NCBI GenBank assembly: GCA_003218375.1
Contig: QHNH01000008.1
Span: forward strand, 62,001-126,000
Source: Verrucomicrobiota bacterium
GTDB taxonomy: Bacteria; Verrucomicrobiota; Verrucomicrobiia; Chthoniobacterales; UBA10450
Direction: 5' to 3'
Length of the DNA stretch: 64,000 nucleotides
The notes under the pieces: generated by a model
Databases searched by the model: none
Told to the model about the DNA's origin: nothing
What the model saw: the letters and a program-made list of their open reading frames with translations, nothing else
Translations under genes and position numbers: made by a program
Shown: piece by piece, positions 1 to 9,172 of the stretch
Layout of the letters: the number at the start of each line of letters is the position of its first letter
Numbering within the stretch: the stretch's first letter is position 1

Positions 1-722
<722 letters not shown>

Positions 723-866
723 TTAGGAAGGTGTTTTGCCCGTCGGGACCATCGCCGAAGCGCGCGAAGAATGTTTCATGAACGCGTGGGAGCCTATTCT
801 GGATTGGAAATCGAACAGAAGCAAAATCTTTGACCTCCTGCCGCCGTGGCCAATAGTCGACTGATC

Positions 867-1331
867 ATGCCTGACGCACCGCAAATTTCCGCACCGGATC
901 TGACGAAACGACCGCCCCGAAGCCCCCGCTGCCGCCTCGGTGGCTACGTCATCCTGGCCCGGCTCCTCGATAAGGGCCGCGCCACCATCGCCGGGACGAA
1001 CGGCGAGTTTACCTACGACGCGCCCATCGATCAGCACATCAAGGATTTCCTCGGCCTCGATCTCGCGGCGTTGCGCGAACAGCTGGCGGCCGGAAAAGGT
1101 GATGGCGAAATTCTCGAATGGATAAATGCGAATGCGACGCACAAACGCGCGGCCTGGGAGATCGAGCAATGGAGCAGCTTCATGGATCGCCGCGGCCCCA
1201 GTGGTGACGTCGAGACGCTGCAATTCTTTGCCGAGTCCGTCGGCAAGTTCGCAAAAGACCGGGAAGACATTAAGACTTGGTTCGACCTCGTCGATCTCGA
1301 CGATCATGTGAGCTTCGACGGCAAGGCATGA
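867..1331 (+). CDS. DUF5069 domain protein
   Basis: A protein of about 154 residues with the signature APDLTKRPPRSPRCRLGGY near the N-terminus, followed by LLDKGRATIAG and a GDGEILEW motif. I recognise this combination as the DUF5069 family, small soluble proteins of unknown function frequent in Verrucomicrobia and Planctomycetes. I chose ATG 867 because the conserved region begins a few residues after it; an in-frame GTG at 846 would add seven residues of no recognisable value. It is divergent from gdhA. It is followed by a palindromic repeat and then the K+ channel gene, with no sign of a shared operon. No catalytic residues can be assigned. Confidence 0.8.
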   Translation: MPDAPQISAPDLTKRPPRSPRCRLGGYVILARLLDKGRATIAGTNGEFTYDAPIDQHIKDFLGLDLAALREQLAAGKGDGEILEWINANATHKRAAWEIEQWSSFMDRRGPSGDVETLQFFAESVGKFAKDREDIKTWFDLVDLDDHVSFDGKA

Positions 1332-1353
1332 ACGCAGCGCAACCAGCCGAAGG

Positions 1354-1470
1354 CACCCTCATCCTAACCTTCTCCCTTAGGGAGAAGGAACTGTCTTTAC
1401 AGGATATCGATCTGTTAGTCTCTTGGCGAATGCCGCTTCCTCTCCCTTTGGGAGAGGGCAGGGTGAGGGC
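1354..1470. repeat. Composite palindromic repeat (CCCTCACCC/CCTTCTCCC type)
   Basis: Two small palindromes lie in tandem: one built on CCTTCTCCC..GGGAGAAGG and one on CCTCTCCC..GGGAGAGG. They are framed by CACCCTCATCC on the left and GGGTGAGGGC on the right. A second composite copy, inverted, lies at 46690-46760 and a partial copy at 21326-21357. It resembles REP-type intergenic repeats. The open frame of the following channel gene extends into it, but that is not coding. Confidence 0.75.
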
Positions 1471-1485
1471 CATTGGTTTGCCGCG

Positions 1486-2397
1486 ATGAAACACAGACCT
1501 CGCTCTCCCATCTCTACGCGGGCCGGCCGCACGGAGTTCCTTAAGATCAACGCCGCGGTCAGCGGCTGGCGGGACAGTTATCACTGGGTCTTGTCACTGA
1601 GCTGGCCGCGTTTCGCTCTTTTCCTCGCCGGTAGTTACATCGTCATCAACCTGCTCTTCGCCACTCTTTACGCGCTTGGCGGGAACTGCATCGCCGACAT
1701 GACGCCGGGCTCTTTCCCCCAGGCCTTCTTCTTCAGCGTCGAGACGCTTGCTACCGTCGGTTACGGTCACAACTATCCGGCCACGGTTTATGGTCATATT
1801 GTGGTTACGATCGAGATCTTTCTCGGCATGATCTGGATCGCGGTCATTACCGGTCTCATTTTTGTCCGGTTTGCGCGGCCGACCGCCCGCATCGTCTTTA
1901 GCAATTGTCTGGTTATAGCGCCGTTCGACGGCCGCCTTAGCCTCATGTTCCGGGTAGCTAACCTGCGGCATACGAGTATGGCCGAAGCTGAATTCCGGAT
2001 GATTTATTCGCGCGACGAACGCGTGCTGGAAGGGGAAGATATCCGGCGCTTCTACGAGTTAGAGGTTTACCCTAAGCGGATGATCAGCTTTCCCGCGGCT
2101 CTTATCATTCGGCATACGATCGATGAGCTGAGTCCATTGTATGGAATAACGCCTGAGAGGCTGGAGAAGGAGGACGCCTTTTTCGTAGCGTCGACCCTTT
2201 CCCTCGAGTTGGTCATGGCTGCGTCAGTTCAGAGCCAGCAGGACTATGCGGTGGAGGACGTTCGTTTCGGCGAAAGATTCGTCGACGTTTATACTCAGCT
2301 CGAAAGTGGCCGGCTCACCGTCGACTACGGCCGGCTCCACGAGACGGAGCCTGTGCCTATTGTTATAGCACAGTCCACTTCGGGCGGCGGGTCTTAG
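1486..2397 (+). CDS. Inward-rectifier-type K+ channel (KirBac-like)
   Basis: Predicted inner-membrane potassium channel of 303 residues. TM1 spans about residues 41-62, the pore helix and selectivity filter TVGYGH are at 90-95, and TM2 spans about 101-128. A C-terminal cytoplasmic immunoglobulin-like Kir domain follows (RIVFSNCLVIAPFDG, then LMFRVANLRH and a LELV-type strand). This architecture matches bacterial KirBac channels, whose usual length is 300-330. I chose ATG 1486 because the upstream in-frame extension lies inside the palindromic repeat. The 3' end overlaps the convergent glucokinase gene by 35 bp. Physiological gating ligand unknown. Confidence 0.93.
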   Translation: MKHRPRSPISTRAGRTEFLKINAAVSGWRDSYHWVLSLSWPRFALFLAGSYIVINLLFATLYALGGNCIADMTPGSFPQAFFFSVETLATVGYGHNYPATVYGHIVVTIEIFLGMIWIAVITGLIFVRFARPTARIVFSNCLVIAPFDGRLSLMFRVANLRHTSMAEAEFRMIYSRDERVLEGEDIRRFYELEVYPKRMISFPAALIIRHTIDELSPLYGITPERLEKEDAFFVASTLSLELVMAASVQSQQDYAVEDVRFGERFVDVYTQLESGRLTVDYGRLHETEPVPIVIAQSTSGGGS

Positions 2398-3049
2398 ACT
2401 CGGTTTCCCACATGCGGAGGCCGCCGAGGTAAACGTTGCGGTTATCCCCGGGCACGATCCCATCGGGCAAGGTGTCGAATAGCCTGGCGTTGCCGCCGCC
2501 CAACACAATGTAATCGGCAATGAAGGAAAGCTTCAATTTCTTCAGGCAAAAAAGGACGTGGCGCTTCCATTCTCTTTTGCCGAGACGATCGAGGCCGGGC
2601 TTGCCGAGAATTTTTTCGATAATGTCGCCTTCGTAGGGAAGGTCGCCCAGCTCGAGAGGCAGCAGGTTCTTGTTCCAGACCAGGGCGGAACCGAGCCCGG
2701 TGCCGAGGCCGAGGAACAACATCCGGCCGCGCCGATAACTGCCAAGCGCCTGCATGGCGGCGTCGTTCAGGACCCGGGTAGGTTTACCTAACGACTTGTT
2801 AAAGTTCCAGTCGACCCAGCCGGGCGCGAGGTGCTTCGGGTCTTTTGCGATTTGGCCGCTTCGCACCACGGAGGGGAACCCGATCGAAACCGCATCGTAC
2901 TTCCAGCCGTGGGAGTTCTTCTTGATCTGCGACACCAATTCTTTTGGCGACAACTTCATTCCCGAATCGAATTTGCGCGTCTCGGTCCGGGAGATCATCA
3001 GCTTCACGTGGGTGCCGCCGATGTCGACGACGAGGATTCTCTTCTTCAT
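2363..3049 (-). CDS. ppgK: ROK-family kinase, probable polyphosphate glucokinase
   Basis: A cytoplasmic sugar kinase of 228 residues. The N-terminal phosphate loop is LVVDIGGTHVKL (about 5-16), then SIGFPSVV, NDAAMQALG (the catalytic Asp of the NDA motif), and the glycine-rich LFLGLGTGLGSALV loop. Close relatives act as polyphosphate-dependent glucokinases (glucose to glucose-6-phosphate). The short length and the LELGDLPYEG segment in place of the ROK zinc-binding HxnCxCGxxGC motif fit that subgroup, but phosphate-donor specificity is inferred. ATG 3049 is used because the DIGGT strand begins a few residues later. It lies just downstream of the response-regulator gene on the same strand (about 22 bp), so co-transcription is likely. 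Its 3' end overlaps the channel gene. Confidence 0.85.
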   Translation of the reverse strand: MKKRILVVDIGGTHVKLMISRTETRKFDSGMKLSPKELVSQIKKNSHGWKYDAVSIGFPSVVRSGQIAKDPKHLAPGWVDWNFNKSLGKPTRVLNDAAMQALGSYRRGRMLFLGLGTGLGSALVWNKNLLPLELGDLPYEGDIIEKILGKPGLDRLGKREWKRHVLFCLKKLKLSFIADYIVLGGGNARLFDTLPDGIVPGDNRNVYLGGLRMWETESKTRRPKWTVL

Positions 3050-3071
3050 CGCGACGATGCAACGCGCGCCG

Positions 3072-5339
3072 TTATTCGCCGAACCCGAACTTCTGGAAGA
3101 AGCCGCGCTTTTCCGGTTTCGCTGTCGCAGCCGCCGGGGGCCAGCATTCGACGATCTCGAGCGCGAGGAAGCGGAACAAAGTGAGCCGCGCGAATTTGAA
3201 ATCGAGCCGGAGATTCTTGGCGATCTGCGCGACGGAGCGAACGCCATTGAACTGCGAAGCAAACTGCGCTTCCGCCACGGTGAGGCGAAGGTTCTGGACG
3301 CGCTCGTAACCGTCGCGCGTGTAAGCTGGGATGGAGCCCGATTCGATCTCCGGCGTCTCGCCGAGCTCCTGGAACTGGATGCAGCGCAGGGTGGTGAGCG
3401 CCCAATGGTCGATGTCTTCTTCGCCCGGCACGTCGCTGCAGAATTCCGGCAGCGTCTCGCTTTGCTCGAACACGAAACGCACTTTCGTCGCGGTCCAAAG
3501 CTGGGCGAAAAGTTTTTGCCCGTAGTGCTGCACCAGTTGCACGGCCGGTTCGTGCAGGATCAGTCCTTCGCGAGCCAGGGTGAGGAAAAGCGGACACCCG
3601 GTCTCGCGTTGTTCCGCGCGGCCTTTCTCGGTTTGCTCCGCGTCGACATTCACCAGCGTGATCGGAGCCTCCGGGCAATAGAGGACCGGGTCGCGCGTGG
3701 TTACGAGAACGATCGCGCCATCTTTCGCCAGCAGATCGACCGCCGCCTTGTTCCAGAACGAACGCAGCGTGCCGGTGAGCTTTTCCTTGCCGATCGTGTG
3801 CAGCGCGCCGTTGAGCGAAAAGAAACTCGTGTCGCCGGAGAAAAAGGCGCCGGTTACCGGCAGCGGCTCGTCAGTCCCGGGTGCAGCGCCGGGCGATTCG
3901 AACATGGACGGCGCGCCGGCGGGTTGCGATTCCGCCCACGACGACGCGGTCACGGGCGCGCTCCACCAGGCATCGCTCGTGGCGCCGGCGGCCGACGCGA
4001 TCTCGGCCGTTTCGGCGGGAGATTGCAAAGACGCGTCCTGGTTCCGGTCGGGCCAAATCGGTTCGTTCGTCGCCACCGGTTGCGGCGCCGTTTCGTCCTG
4101 GGGCCAAACCGGCGCGGTCCAGGCGCTCTCGGTGGAAGCTTTGGTCTGCTCTTCTTCGATGAGTTTTTCGTTCTCTGGCTGGGCCGGCTCGTTCGGGTCC
4201 TTGGGCATGTAATTCTCCACCGTTTTGATTAACAGATCAGATGTGAACGGTTTGTTCAATGATCCTATCACATTGGCGTTCTTGATTTGGTCCGGCTGCA
4301 GATCGGCGCCGAAGCCCGACATATAGATGATCGGCACGCTCGCCGTCGCCGCGTTCTCCGTCAGGCGCTGGCAGACTTCGTCGCCCTTCATGTCGGGTAG
4401 GACGTAATCGAGGAGGATGAGATCCGGCGGATCGTTAGCTGCGGCGGCAAGCCCTTCCTCGGCGGTCGCGGCCGTGGCCGCCTCGTAGTTCGCTTCCGAG
4501 AGAATTTCTTTGACGAAACTGAGCAGCATCAGGCTGTCGTCGATCACCAGGACTTTGCGCGGGGCCGTCTTCGGCCGGACCGGCGCGGACGAACGTCTCT
4601 CACGGGTCTCGTCCATCTTGCGCACCGCTTCCATCAGCAGCATTTGCCAATCTTGATCGATGGTGCGCGGGCTGGGCGCGGCACCCGAGACCTCGGAAAT
4701 CTGGCCGCCCTTCCAATTCACGATTTCATTGAAAGCCGCGACGCCTTCCTTGCCCGGCGCGGTCGCGTGGCGCACCTGGCCGCCGTCGAAATAAACGCGC
4801 GCCTTTTCGCCTTTAGGCCCGGTAAATTGCAGCACGGCGGACGAGCCGCTCATGCATTTGAGCTGGATAATATCCGCCAGGTGCAGATCGCTCAGGGTGC
4901 CCTGGAATTTCTCGCTGTCAGCCGCGCGCGAGGGCGAAAGTAACGCCTCCACGAGAGCGACGAAATCGCCGTGTGGAAATGGTTTTTCCAGGAAATGAAT
5001 CGCGCCCAGGCCCGCCGCTTGTTCCTGATGAACGGCGAAATGGCCGCTCGTCAGAACGATGGCGCGCGCATTCGGATGGCTGGTGCGCAAATCGTAGAGG
5101 AACTCCTGGCCGAGATCGGGAACGGCCTCCACGTCGAGCACGAAGAGATCCGGCTTGGCATTGAGAATGAGGTCCTGGGCTTGTCCAAGAGTCGGGGCCA
5201 CGTCCACCTGCGCGTCAGAGGCGGCTTCGTGAAGCGCGGCGCGAATTTTCTCGGCGAGATCCAGGTCCGGCTCCAGCACGAGAACGCGTCCGCCTGGCGC
5301 GGTCTCATCAGCGGAATGGCTCGGCGTCGCTTGGTTCAC
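3072..5339 (-). CDS. Double-receiver response regulator with DUF4388 domains
   Basis: A 755-residue cytoplasmic signalling protein. A first receiver-like domain (about 17-135) has a phosphoacceptor-position aspartate at D69 and a conserved lysine before PF near 119. A DUF4388 domain follows (about 141-235, FQGTLSDLHLADIIQL). A canonical second receiver (about 261-378) has VLVIDD, phosphoacceptor D311 in LILLDYVLPDM and the NKPF lysine at 363. A low-complexity Ala/Pro/Glu/Trp-rich linker (about 380-495) leads to a second DUF4388-like C-terminal region beginning near FFSLNGALHTIGKEKLTGTL. DUF4388 occurs in regulators of gliding, polarity and other signalling, but its biochemical role is unknown. 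Start is GTG 5339. No kinase gene is adjacent. Likely transcribed with the downstream glucokinase. Confidence 0.85.
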   Translation of the reverse strand: MNQATPSHSADETAPGGRVLVLEPDLDLAEKIRAALHEAASDAQVDVAPTLGQAQDLILNAKPDLFVLDVEAVPDLGQEFLYDLRTSHPNARAIVLTSGHFAVHQEQAAGLGAIHFLEKPFPHGDFVALVEALLSPSRAADSEKFQGTLSDLHLADIIQLKCMSGSSAVLQFTGPKGEKARVYFDGGQVRHATAPGKEGVAAFNEIVNWKGGQISEVSGAAPSPRTIDQDWQMLLMEAVRKMDETRERRSSAPVRPKTAPRKVLVIDDSLMLLSFVKEILSEANYEAATAATAEEGLAAAANDPPDLILLDYVLPDMKGDEVCQRLTENAATASVPIIYMSGFGADLQPDQIKNANVIGSLNKPFTSDLLIKTVENYMPKDPNEPAQPENEKLIEEEQTKASTESAWTAPVWPQDETAPQPVATNEPIWPDRNQDASLQSPAETAEIASAAGATSDAWWSAPVTASSWAESQPAGAPSMFESPGAAPGTDEPLPVTGAFFSGDTSFFSLNGALHTIGKEKLTGTLRSFWNKAAVDLLAKDGAIVLVTTRDPVLYCPEAPITLVNVDAEQTEKGRAEQRETGCPLFLTLAREGLILHEPAVQLVQHYGQKLFAQLWTATKVRFVFEQSETLPEFCSDVPGEEDIDHWALTTLRCIQFQELGETPEIESGSIPAYTRDGYERVQNLRLTVAEAQFASQFNGVRSVAQIAKNLRLDFKFARLTLFRFLALEIVECWPPAAATAKPEKRGFFQKFGFGE

Positions 5340-5519
5340 GATGAAAATCGGGGCGGGCCTGCGGCCGTCTGGGTTCGCGCGCCATGCCCTAAGTAGAGAT
5401 GCCTGCTTCCGGCGAAATGGAAAGCAGTTTTTGTATCGCTTCTGGAGACGGCCTGCCCTCAGGCCGTGGAGCGAGCGCGTGGCGGCAATCCCCGGCGCGT
5501 GGGCGCGCCGGCTCCAAGA

Positions 5520-5636
5520 TTAATGAACTCCAGCCGTCACGCCGTGGCCGCTATCGGTCCTGACGCTTGTCGAGCAACTGCTGAACGCGCCGAGAAACAC
5601 TATCGCGACGATGAAGGAAAGTAGAATGGTTCGCAT
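5520..5636 (-). CDS. Tiny putative lipoprotein (38 aa)
   Basis: A short frame from ATG 5636 encodes 38 residues. A hydrophobic segment (TILLSFIVAIVFLGAF) is followed by SSCSTS, so Cys21 could be the lipidated cysteine of a loose lipobox. The remainder is a short polar tail. It resembles the entericidin-like mini-lipoproteins often missed in annotation, but I see no family-specific motif. It lies alone between the ligase gene and the response regulator, on the same strand as both. Start-site and expression are not provable from sequence. Confidence 0.5.
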   Translation of the reverse strand: MRTILLSFIVAIVFLGAFSSCSTSVRTDSGHGVTAGVH

Positions 5637-5694
5637 ATTATAGATTCCGTTGTTTACCTCTGATTCGAATACGGAGGGCGAATTGAGTGTCTCT

Positions 5695-7011
5695 TCAGCG
5701 AGATCCGTATCGTTGCGCCAGCTCGCGCCGGCTGATCTTCCCGCGCTCGTTCACGGGAATTTCTTCCACGAAAAAGATCCGTTTCGGCACCTGCCACCCG
5801 CTCAGCCGCTGCCGGCAGAATTCCAGCAGCTCGTTCTCCCGGATGTCTGCATTCGCGGCGACGCAGGCCGCGACCTCTTCGTTCCGCAAGACCGATTCGA
5901 GCCCGAACACGACTGCGGCCCGGACGCCGTCGAAGCGCAGCAGCTCGGCCTCCACTTCCGCCGGGTTCACTTTTTTTCCGGCGACGTTGATCACATCCGA
6001 GACGCGGCCGACGATGCGGAAGCCGTCGCGGCTCGGGCGCAGCAGATCGTCCGGCGCGAAAAAGCCGCCGCCGAGTTTGTCCGGGTCGGGCTCGGGAAAA
6101 TAACCGTCACCTGCCGCCGCGCTTTGAATGCGGATCCGGCTGGCGGCAGCGTTTGTCTCTAGCATTTCGACTTTCACGCCGTCCAGCGGCGGCCCGACGA
6201 ACCCCGGTTCTTCCAGCCGCGCTTCGCGGTCGTAACAAATCCCGCCGCACTCCGACGAACCGTAAAATGAATGGATCGAGCGCTGGAATTTTCCCCGGAA
6301 CTTTCGCGCCACTTCGAGCGGCAACGGCGCGCCCGCGGAAATGCAGAGCCGCAGTTTCGGCAAGGCTGGCGCGTTCTCCATCTCGCAAAATGCCTGGTAG
6401 AAAACCGGCATGCCGGGGAACACCGTGGCGCCGGTACGCGCGAGATCGTCGAGCACCGCGCGCGGCATCCGATCGCGGCTCAGGGCCATCGGAACTCCAC
6501 GGACGAGCAGCGGCGTGACGAGATTGCTGAAGCCGTACGAATGCGAAAGCGGGATGACGCCGAAATTCAGGTCGTCCGCGCCGATTCCCATCGTCTCGCA
6601 AATCTGGATGCAATCGGCGAGGAGCTGTTCGCTGCGGAACCGAATCGCGCGCGGCGCGGCCGTTGTCCCGGAAGTCAGTTTCAATAAGACCGGCGGCGTC
6701 TCGCCCCAGTCCGCGGCCTCGCAGATTCGCAAGGCCGCTTCGCGTTGCTGCGCAGTGATGGTGCCTTCGAGCGGGAGCGCGACCACGCGCCCGCGCAAGG
6801 CCGCAAGTAAATGGGAAGGCCAGTCGGGCTGGTTCCCAATATCGATCGGAAAAACCGGACCGCTGGTTTTGCTTTCCAGGGTCCGCGCCCGGCTTTCGAC
6901 CTCGGCGAAGGTCCGTAGCACTTCTCCGCGCGTGTCGAAAATCGCGGGAGCGTCTCGTTTTCGCGCCAGCGTTTCCTCCCAGGCAGCGAGCAGGGCGTCG
7001 TCCGATTTCAT
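5695..7011 (-). CDS. AMP-binding acyl-CoA synthetase-like enzyme (ANL superfamily)
   Basis: 438 residues, shorter than the usual 500-550 for the ANL superfamily. It carries the adenylation P-loop [16 protein letters not shown] (about 110-125), the A5-type motif [10 protein letters not shown], a shortened A7-A8 region ending [20 protein letters not shown] (hinge RV.D.I), and the catalytic lysine in [12 protein letters not shown] (K425). It therefore probably adenylates a carboxylic acid and transfers it to CoA or a carrier protein; the substrate cannot be named. The N-terminal subdomain is reduced, which accounts for the short length. Compact ligases of this type occur next to carrier-protein or polyketide-like genes, but none is visible here. 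It runs divergently from rpmE. Confidence 0.85.
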   Translation of the reverse strand: MKSDDALLAAWEETLARKRDAPAIFDTRGEVLRTFAEVESRARTLESKTSGPVFPIDIGNQPDWPSHLLAALRGRVVALPLEGTITAQQREAALRICEAADWGETPPVLLKLTSGTTAAPRAIRFRSEQLLADCIQICETMGIGADDLNFGVIPLSHSYGFSNLVTPLLVRGVPMALSRDRMPRAVLDDLARTGATVFPGMPVFYQAFCEMENAPALPKLRLCISAGAPLPLEVARKFRGKFQRSIHSFYGSSECGGICYDREARLEEPGFVGPPLDGVKVEMLETNAAASRIRIQSAAAGDGYFPEPDPDKLGGGFFAPDDLLRPSRDGFRIVGRVSDVINVAGKKVNPAEVEAELLRFDGVRAAVVFGLESVLRNEEVAACVAANADIRENELLEFCRQRLSGWQVPKRIFFVEEIPVNERGKISRRELAQRYGSR

Positions 7012-7061
7012 CCCTTGCGCGAGAGCCGGAGCGCGCTACAGTTCGCCCCTCGTTTCCAAAC

Positions 7062-7295
7062 ATGAAAGCGGACATTCATCCTGAGTATCACGAGACCGAT
7101 ATCGTCTGCGCTTGCGGCGCTGTCTATCACACACGCTCCACCAAGCGGGACATCAAAATCGGCATCTGCGCCGCCTGCCATCCGTTTTTCACCGGGGAAC
7201 AAAAGTTCGTCGATACAGCCGGACGCGTGGAGAAATTCGCGCGGCGCTACGGCGGCACCAAGGCCACTCGCGCCAGCGCCCCGCGGAAAGCTTAG
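7062..7295 (+). CDS. rpmE: 50S ribosomal protein L31 (zinc-binding form)
   Basis: A 77-residue large-subunit ribosomal protein. MKADIHPEY at the start and [21 protein letters not shown] are diagnostic for L31. Cysteines 16, 18, 36 and 39 form the zinc-binding set, so this is the zinc-dependent (C+) version rather than the zinc-starvation paralogue. It is followed by a small palindromic repeat and then prfA, the usual rpmE-prfA order. Confidence 0.97.
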   Translation: MKADIHPEYHETDIVCACGAVYHTRSTKRDIKIGICAACHPFFTGEQKFVDTAGRVEKFARRYGGTKATRASAPRKA

Positions 7296-7305
7296 CTGAA
7301 TTGTT

Positions 7306-7356
7306 GTAGCCGGGATCGTCGATCCCGGCCGGTCCGCGATCAACGATCGCGGCTAC
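7306..7356. repeat. Intergenic palindrome, GTAGCC...GGCTAC
   Basis: An outer GTAGCC/GGCTAC inverted repeat encloses two inner palindromes, CCGGGATC-GTC-GATCCCGG and GCGATC-AAC-GATCGC. It lies between rpmE and prfA and has no T-tract, so it is not an obvious intrinsic terminator. Related GTAGCCGC-type elements occur at 14445-14474 and 49721-49800. Confidence 0.7.
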
Positions 7357-7365
7357 ATCATACCC

Positions 7366-8442
7366 ATGGACTTTAATTCCCTAGTCGAACGCAAACGCGA
7401 GCGTTTCGCGGAGCTCGAACGTGAGATCGCCGACCCCGCTCTTTTCGAGAACCGGAAGCGGGCCAGCGAAATCATGCGGGAGCATTCCAGCGTGAAGCAA
7501 TTGCTCGCGCAGTGGGACGCCTTGGAGATCGCGCGCGAGCAACTCGACCAGAACCGCGAGCTGGCGGCGTCGAACGACGTCGAGATCGCCGCGATGGCCG
7601 ACGACGAGATCCCCGATCTGCAAAAACGCGTGGCTGAGCTCGAGCGCGAATTCCAAATCGCGCTTCTGCCTCCGGACGAAAACGAGAATCGCGACGCGAT
7701 TGTCGAAATCCGCGCCGGCACCGGCGGCAGCGAAGCCGCGATCTTCGCCGCCGATCTTTACCGGATGTACAACCGCTATGCGGAATCGGCCGGTCTGAAA
7801 GTGGAAGACCTCGAGTCCAGTCCATCGGAGCTGGGTGGGTTGAAGGAATCGATCTTCAGGGTATCAGGCGAAAGCGTTTTCAAAACGTTGCGGTTCGAGA
7901 GCGGCGTTCATCGCGTCCAACGTGTTCCCGCGACGGAAGCGCAGGGCCGCATCCACACGTCTACCGCGACTGTCGCTGTTCTTCCCGAGGCCGAGGAGGT
8001 GGATCTCGAATTGAAGCCGGAAGACCTGCGGATTGAAGTTTGCCGCTCCGGCGGTCCCGGCGGTCAGGGCGTCAACACGACCGATTCCGCCGTCCAGATC
8101 ATGCACATCCCGACGGGTCGGATCGTTCGTTGCCAGGACGGGCGCAGCCAGCAGAAGAACAAGGAGAAAGCGCTCAAGATCATGCGGGCCCGTTTGCTCG
8201 AGGAGAAACAGCGTGAAGAAGAAGAAAAATATTCCGCCCATCGGCGGAACCAGATCGGTTCCGGCGGCCGCGAAGAAAAAATCCGGACTTATAATTACGC
8301 CCAGAACCGCGTCACCGATCACCGCATCGGCCTGACCCTCTACAATCTCGACCGCTTCATGGAAGGCGACCTCGACGAGATGATCAAATCCCTCCAGTCC
8401 GCCGACCTCCAGGAGCGGCTCAAGGAATCGTCGCTCGCCTAA
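7366..8442 (+). CDS. prfA: Peptide chain release factor 1
   Basis: A 358-residue class I release factor that recognises UAA and UAG and triggers peptidyl-tRNA hydrolysis on the ribosome. The codon-recognition tripeptide PAT is at 188-190 (RVPATEAQGRIHTST) and the catalytic GGQ at 232-234 (SGGPGGQGVNTTD), with the coiled N-terminal domain before them. PAT rather than SPF separates it from RF2. The glutamine of GGQ is normally methylated by PrmC, whose gene lies at 11918, unusually separated from prfA by about 3.5 kb of accessory genes. Confidence 0.98.
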   Translation: MDFNSLVERKRERFAELEREIADPALFENRKRASEIMREHSSVKQLLAQWDALEIAREQLDQNRELAASNDVEIAAMADDEIPDLQKRVAELEREFQIALLPPDENENRDAIVEIRAGTGGSEAAIFAADLYRMYNRYAESAGLKVEDLESSPSELGGLKESIFRVSGESVFKTLRFESGVHRVQRVPATEAQGRIHTSTATVAVLPEAEEVDLELKPEDLRIEVCRSGGPGGQGVNTTDSAVQIMHIPTGRIVRCQDGRSQQKNKEKALKIMRARLLEEKQREEEEKYSAHRRNQIGSGGREEKIRTYNYAQNRVTDHRIGLTLYNLDRFMEGDLDEMIKSLQSADLQERLKESSLA

Positions 8443-8466
8443 GCGAGAGCGCTCTGATAGAATTCG

Positions 8467-8685
8467 ATGATAAAAGCGAACGAAGAGGAAGCATGGCGCG
8501 AACAATGCCGGCGCGGTTTGGATCGCGATGTGATGATGCGAATCAAATACGGCTTCTGCCACGTGCAGAAACCGGTCTTGGATGACGTGCCCTGCCGTTC
8601 TTTCGCGACTATGGCGGAGTATCGCGATTGGTGTGAGCGCGAACTGCCGGCTTACCTTGGCTACGGTCGGCCGACTGCTCGTTAG
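8467..8685 (+). CDS. Small hypothetical protein (72 aa) paired with a nucleotidyltransferase
   Basis: A 72-residue soluble, charged protein with two half-conserved cysteines (EEAWREQCRRGLDRDVMMRIKYGF, then CRSFATMAEYRDWCERELP). I do not recognise a family. Its stop is 4 bp before the ATG of the nucleotidyltransferase gene, so the two are almost certainly co-translated. Such tight small-protein/nucleotidyltransferase pairs often behave as toxin-antitoxin-like modules, but nothing in this sequence proves that. Start ATG 8467 has no strong ribosome-binding site. Confidence 0.65.
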   Translation: MIKANEEEAWREQCRRGLDRDVMMRIKYGFCHVQKPVLDDVPCRSFATMAEYRDWCERELPAYLGYGRPTAR

Positions 8686-8689
8686 GCCG

Positions 8690-9172
8690 ATGCCCGAGAG
8701 CAAATTCACGCCGACGCAGGCTGACGAACTGGCCACCGCGTTCGCGCAGCACGGCGTCGATTATCTTTTCATCGGCAAGAGCGGCGCGATTCTGCTCGGT
8801 TATCCCGATACCACTCAGGACGTGGATGTTTTCCTGCCCCAATCGCGAGAGAATGCCGAACGCGTCCTGCTGGCGTTAGCATCTCTCGGTTTCTCGCTCG
8901 ACGCTGCCACAACCATGTCGGTCCTGGTGGGAAGCGAAATCGTCCTGCTGAAAGGGGGACCGTTTGCCCTCGATCTCATCCATGCGCCTGATGGAATCGA
9001 GAGCTTTGAAGGTGCGAAAGCGCGGCGAATCGTTGCCGGCAAATTTCCGATCGCGTCGCTCGATGACATCATTGCGAGCAAGCGCGCCACTGGCCGCACG
9101 AAAGACCTTTCCGACATCGGGCGGCTCGAACAATTTAAGAATGAGTATTTGCGCGAGAAACCCAGCCGCTGA
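8690..9172 (+). CDS. Nucleotidyltransferase-fold protein (AbiEii/DUF6036-like)
   Basis: 160 residues from ATG 8690. It shows a nucleotidyltransferase-fold core: VDYLFIGKSGAILLGYPDTTQDVDVFLP (read here as two overlapping pieces) contains the G-S/G-x helix followed by the D-x-D pair DVDVF that normally binds metal. The C-terminal IASLDDIIASKRATGRTKDL is characteristic of minimal nucleotidyltransferases (SLDDLIAxKxAxGRxKDL). I infer a DUF6036/AbiEii-type protein; related proteins include toxin-side members of type IV systems and uncharacterised enzymes. It is sandwiched between the 72-residue ORF (4 bp upstream) and the deaminase gene, whose ATG overlaps its stop codon. Confidence 0.75.
   Translation: MPESKFTPTQADELATAFAQHGVDYLFIGKSGAILLGYPDTTQDVDVFLPQSRENAERVLLALASLGFSLDAATTMSVLVGSEIVLLKGGPFALDLIHAPDGIESFEGAKARRIVAGKFPIASLDDIIASKRATGRTKDLSDIGRLEQFKNEYLREKPSR

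Noticed and set aside
2754-4232. Long plus-strand open frame (492 codons) opposite the response regulator
   Set aside because: It is antisense to a clear protein, has low-complexity Arg/Gly-rich composition and no motif; it arises from GC-rich codon use.
7306-7356. Intrinsic terminator of rpmE
   Set aside because: There is strong dyad symmetry but no T-tract on either strand; it fits the repeat family better.
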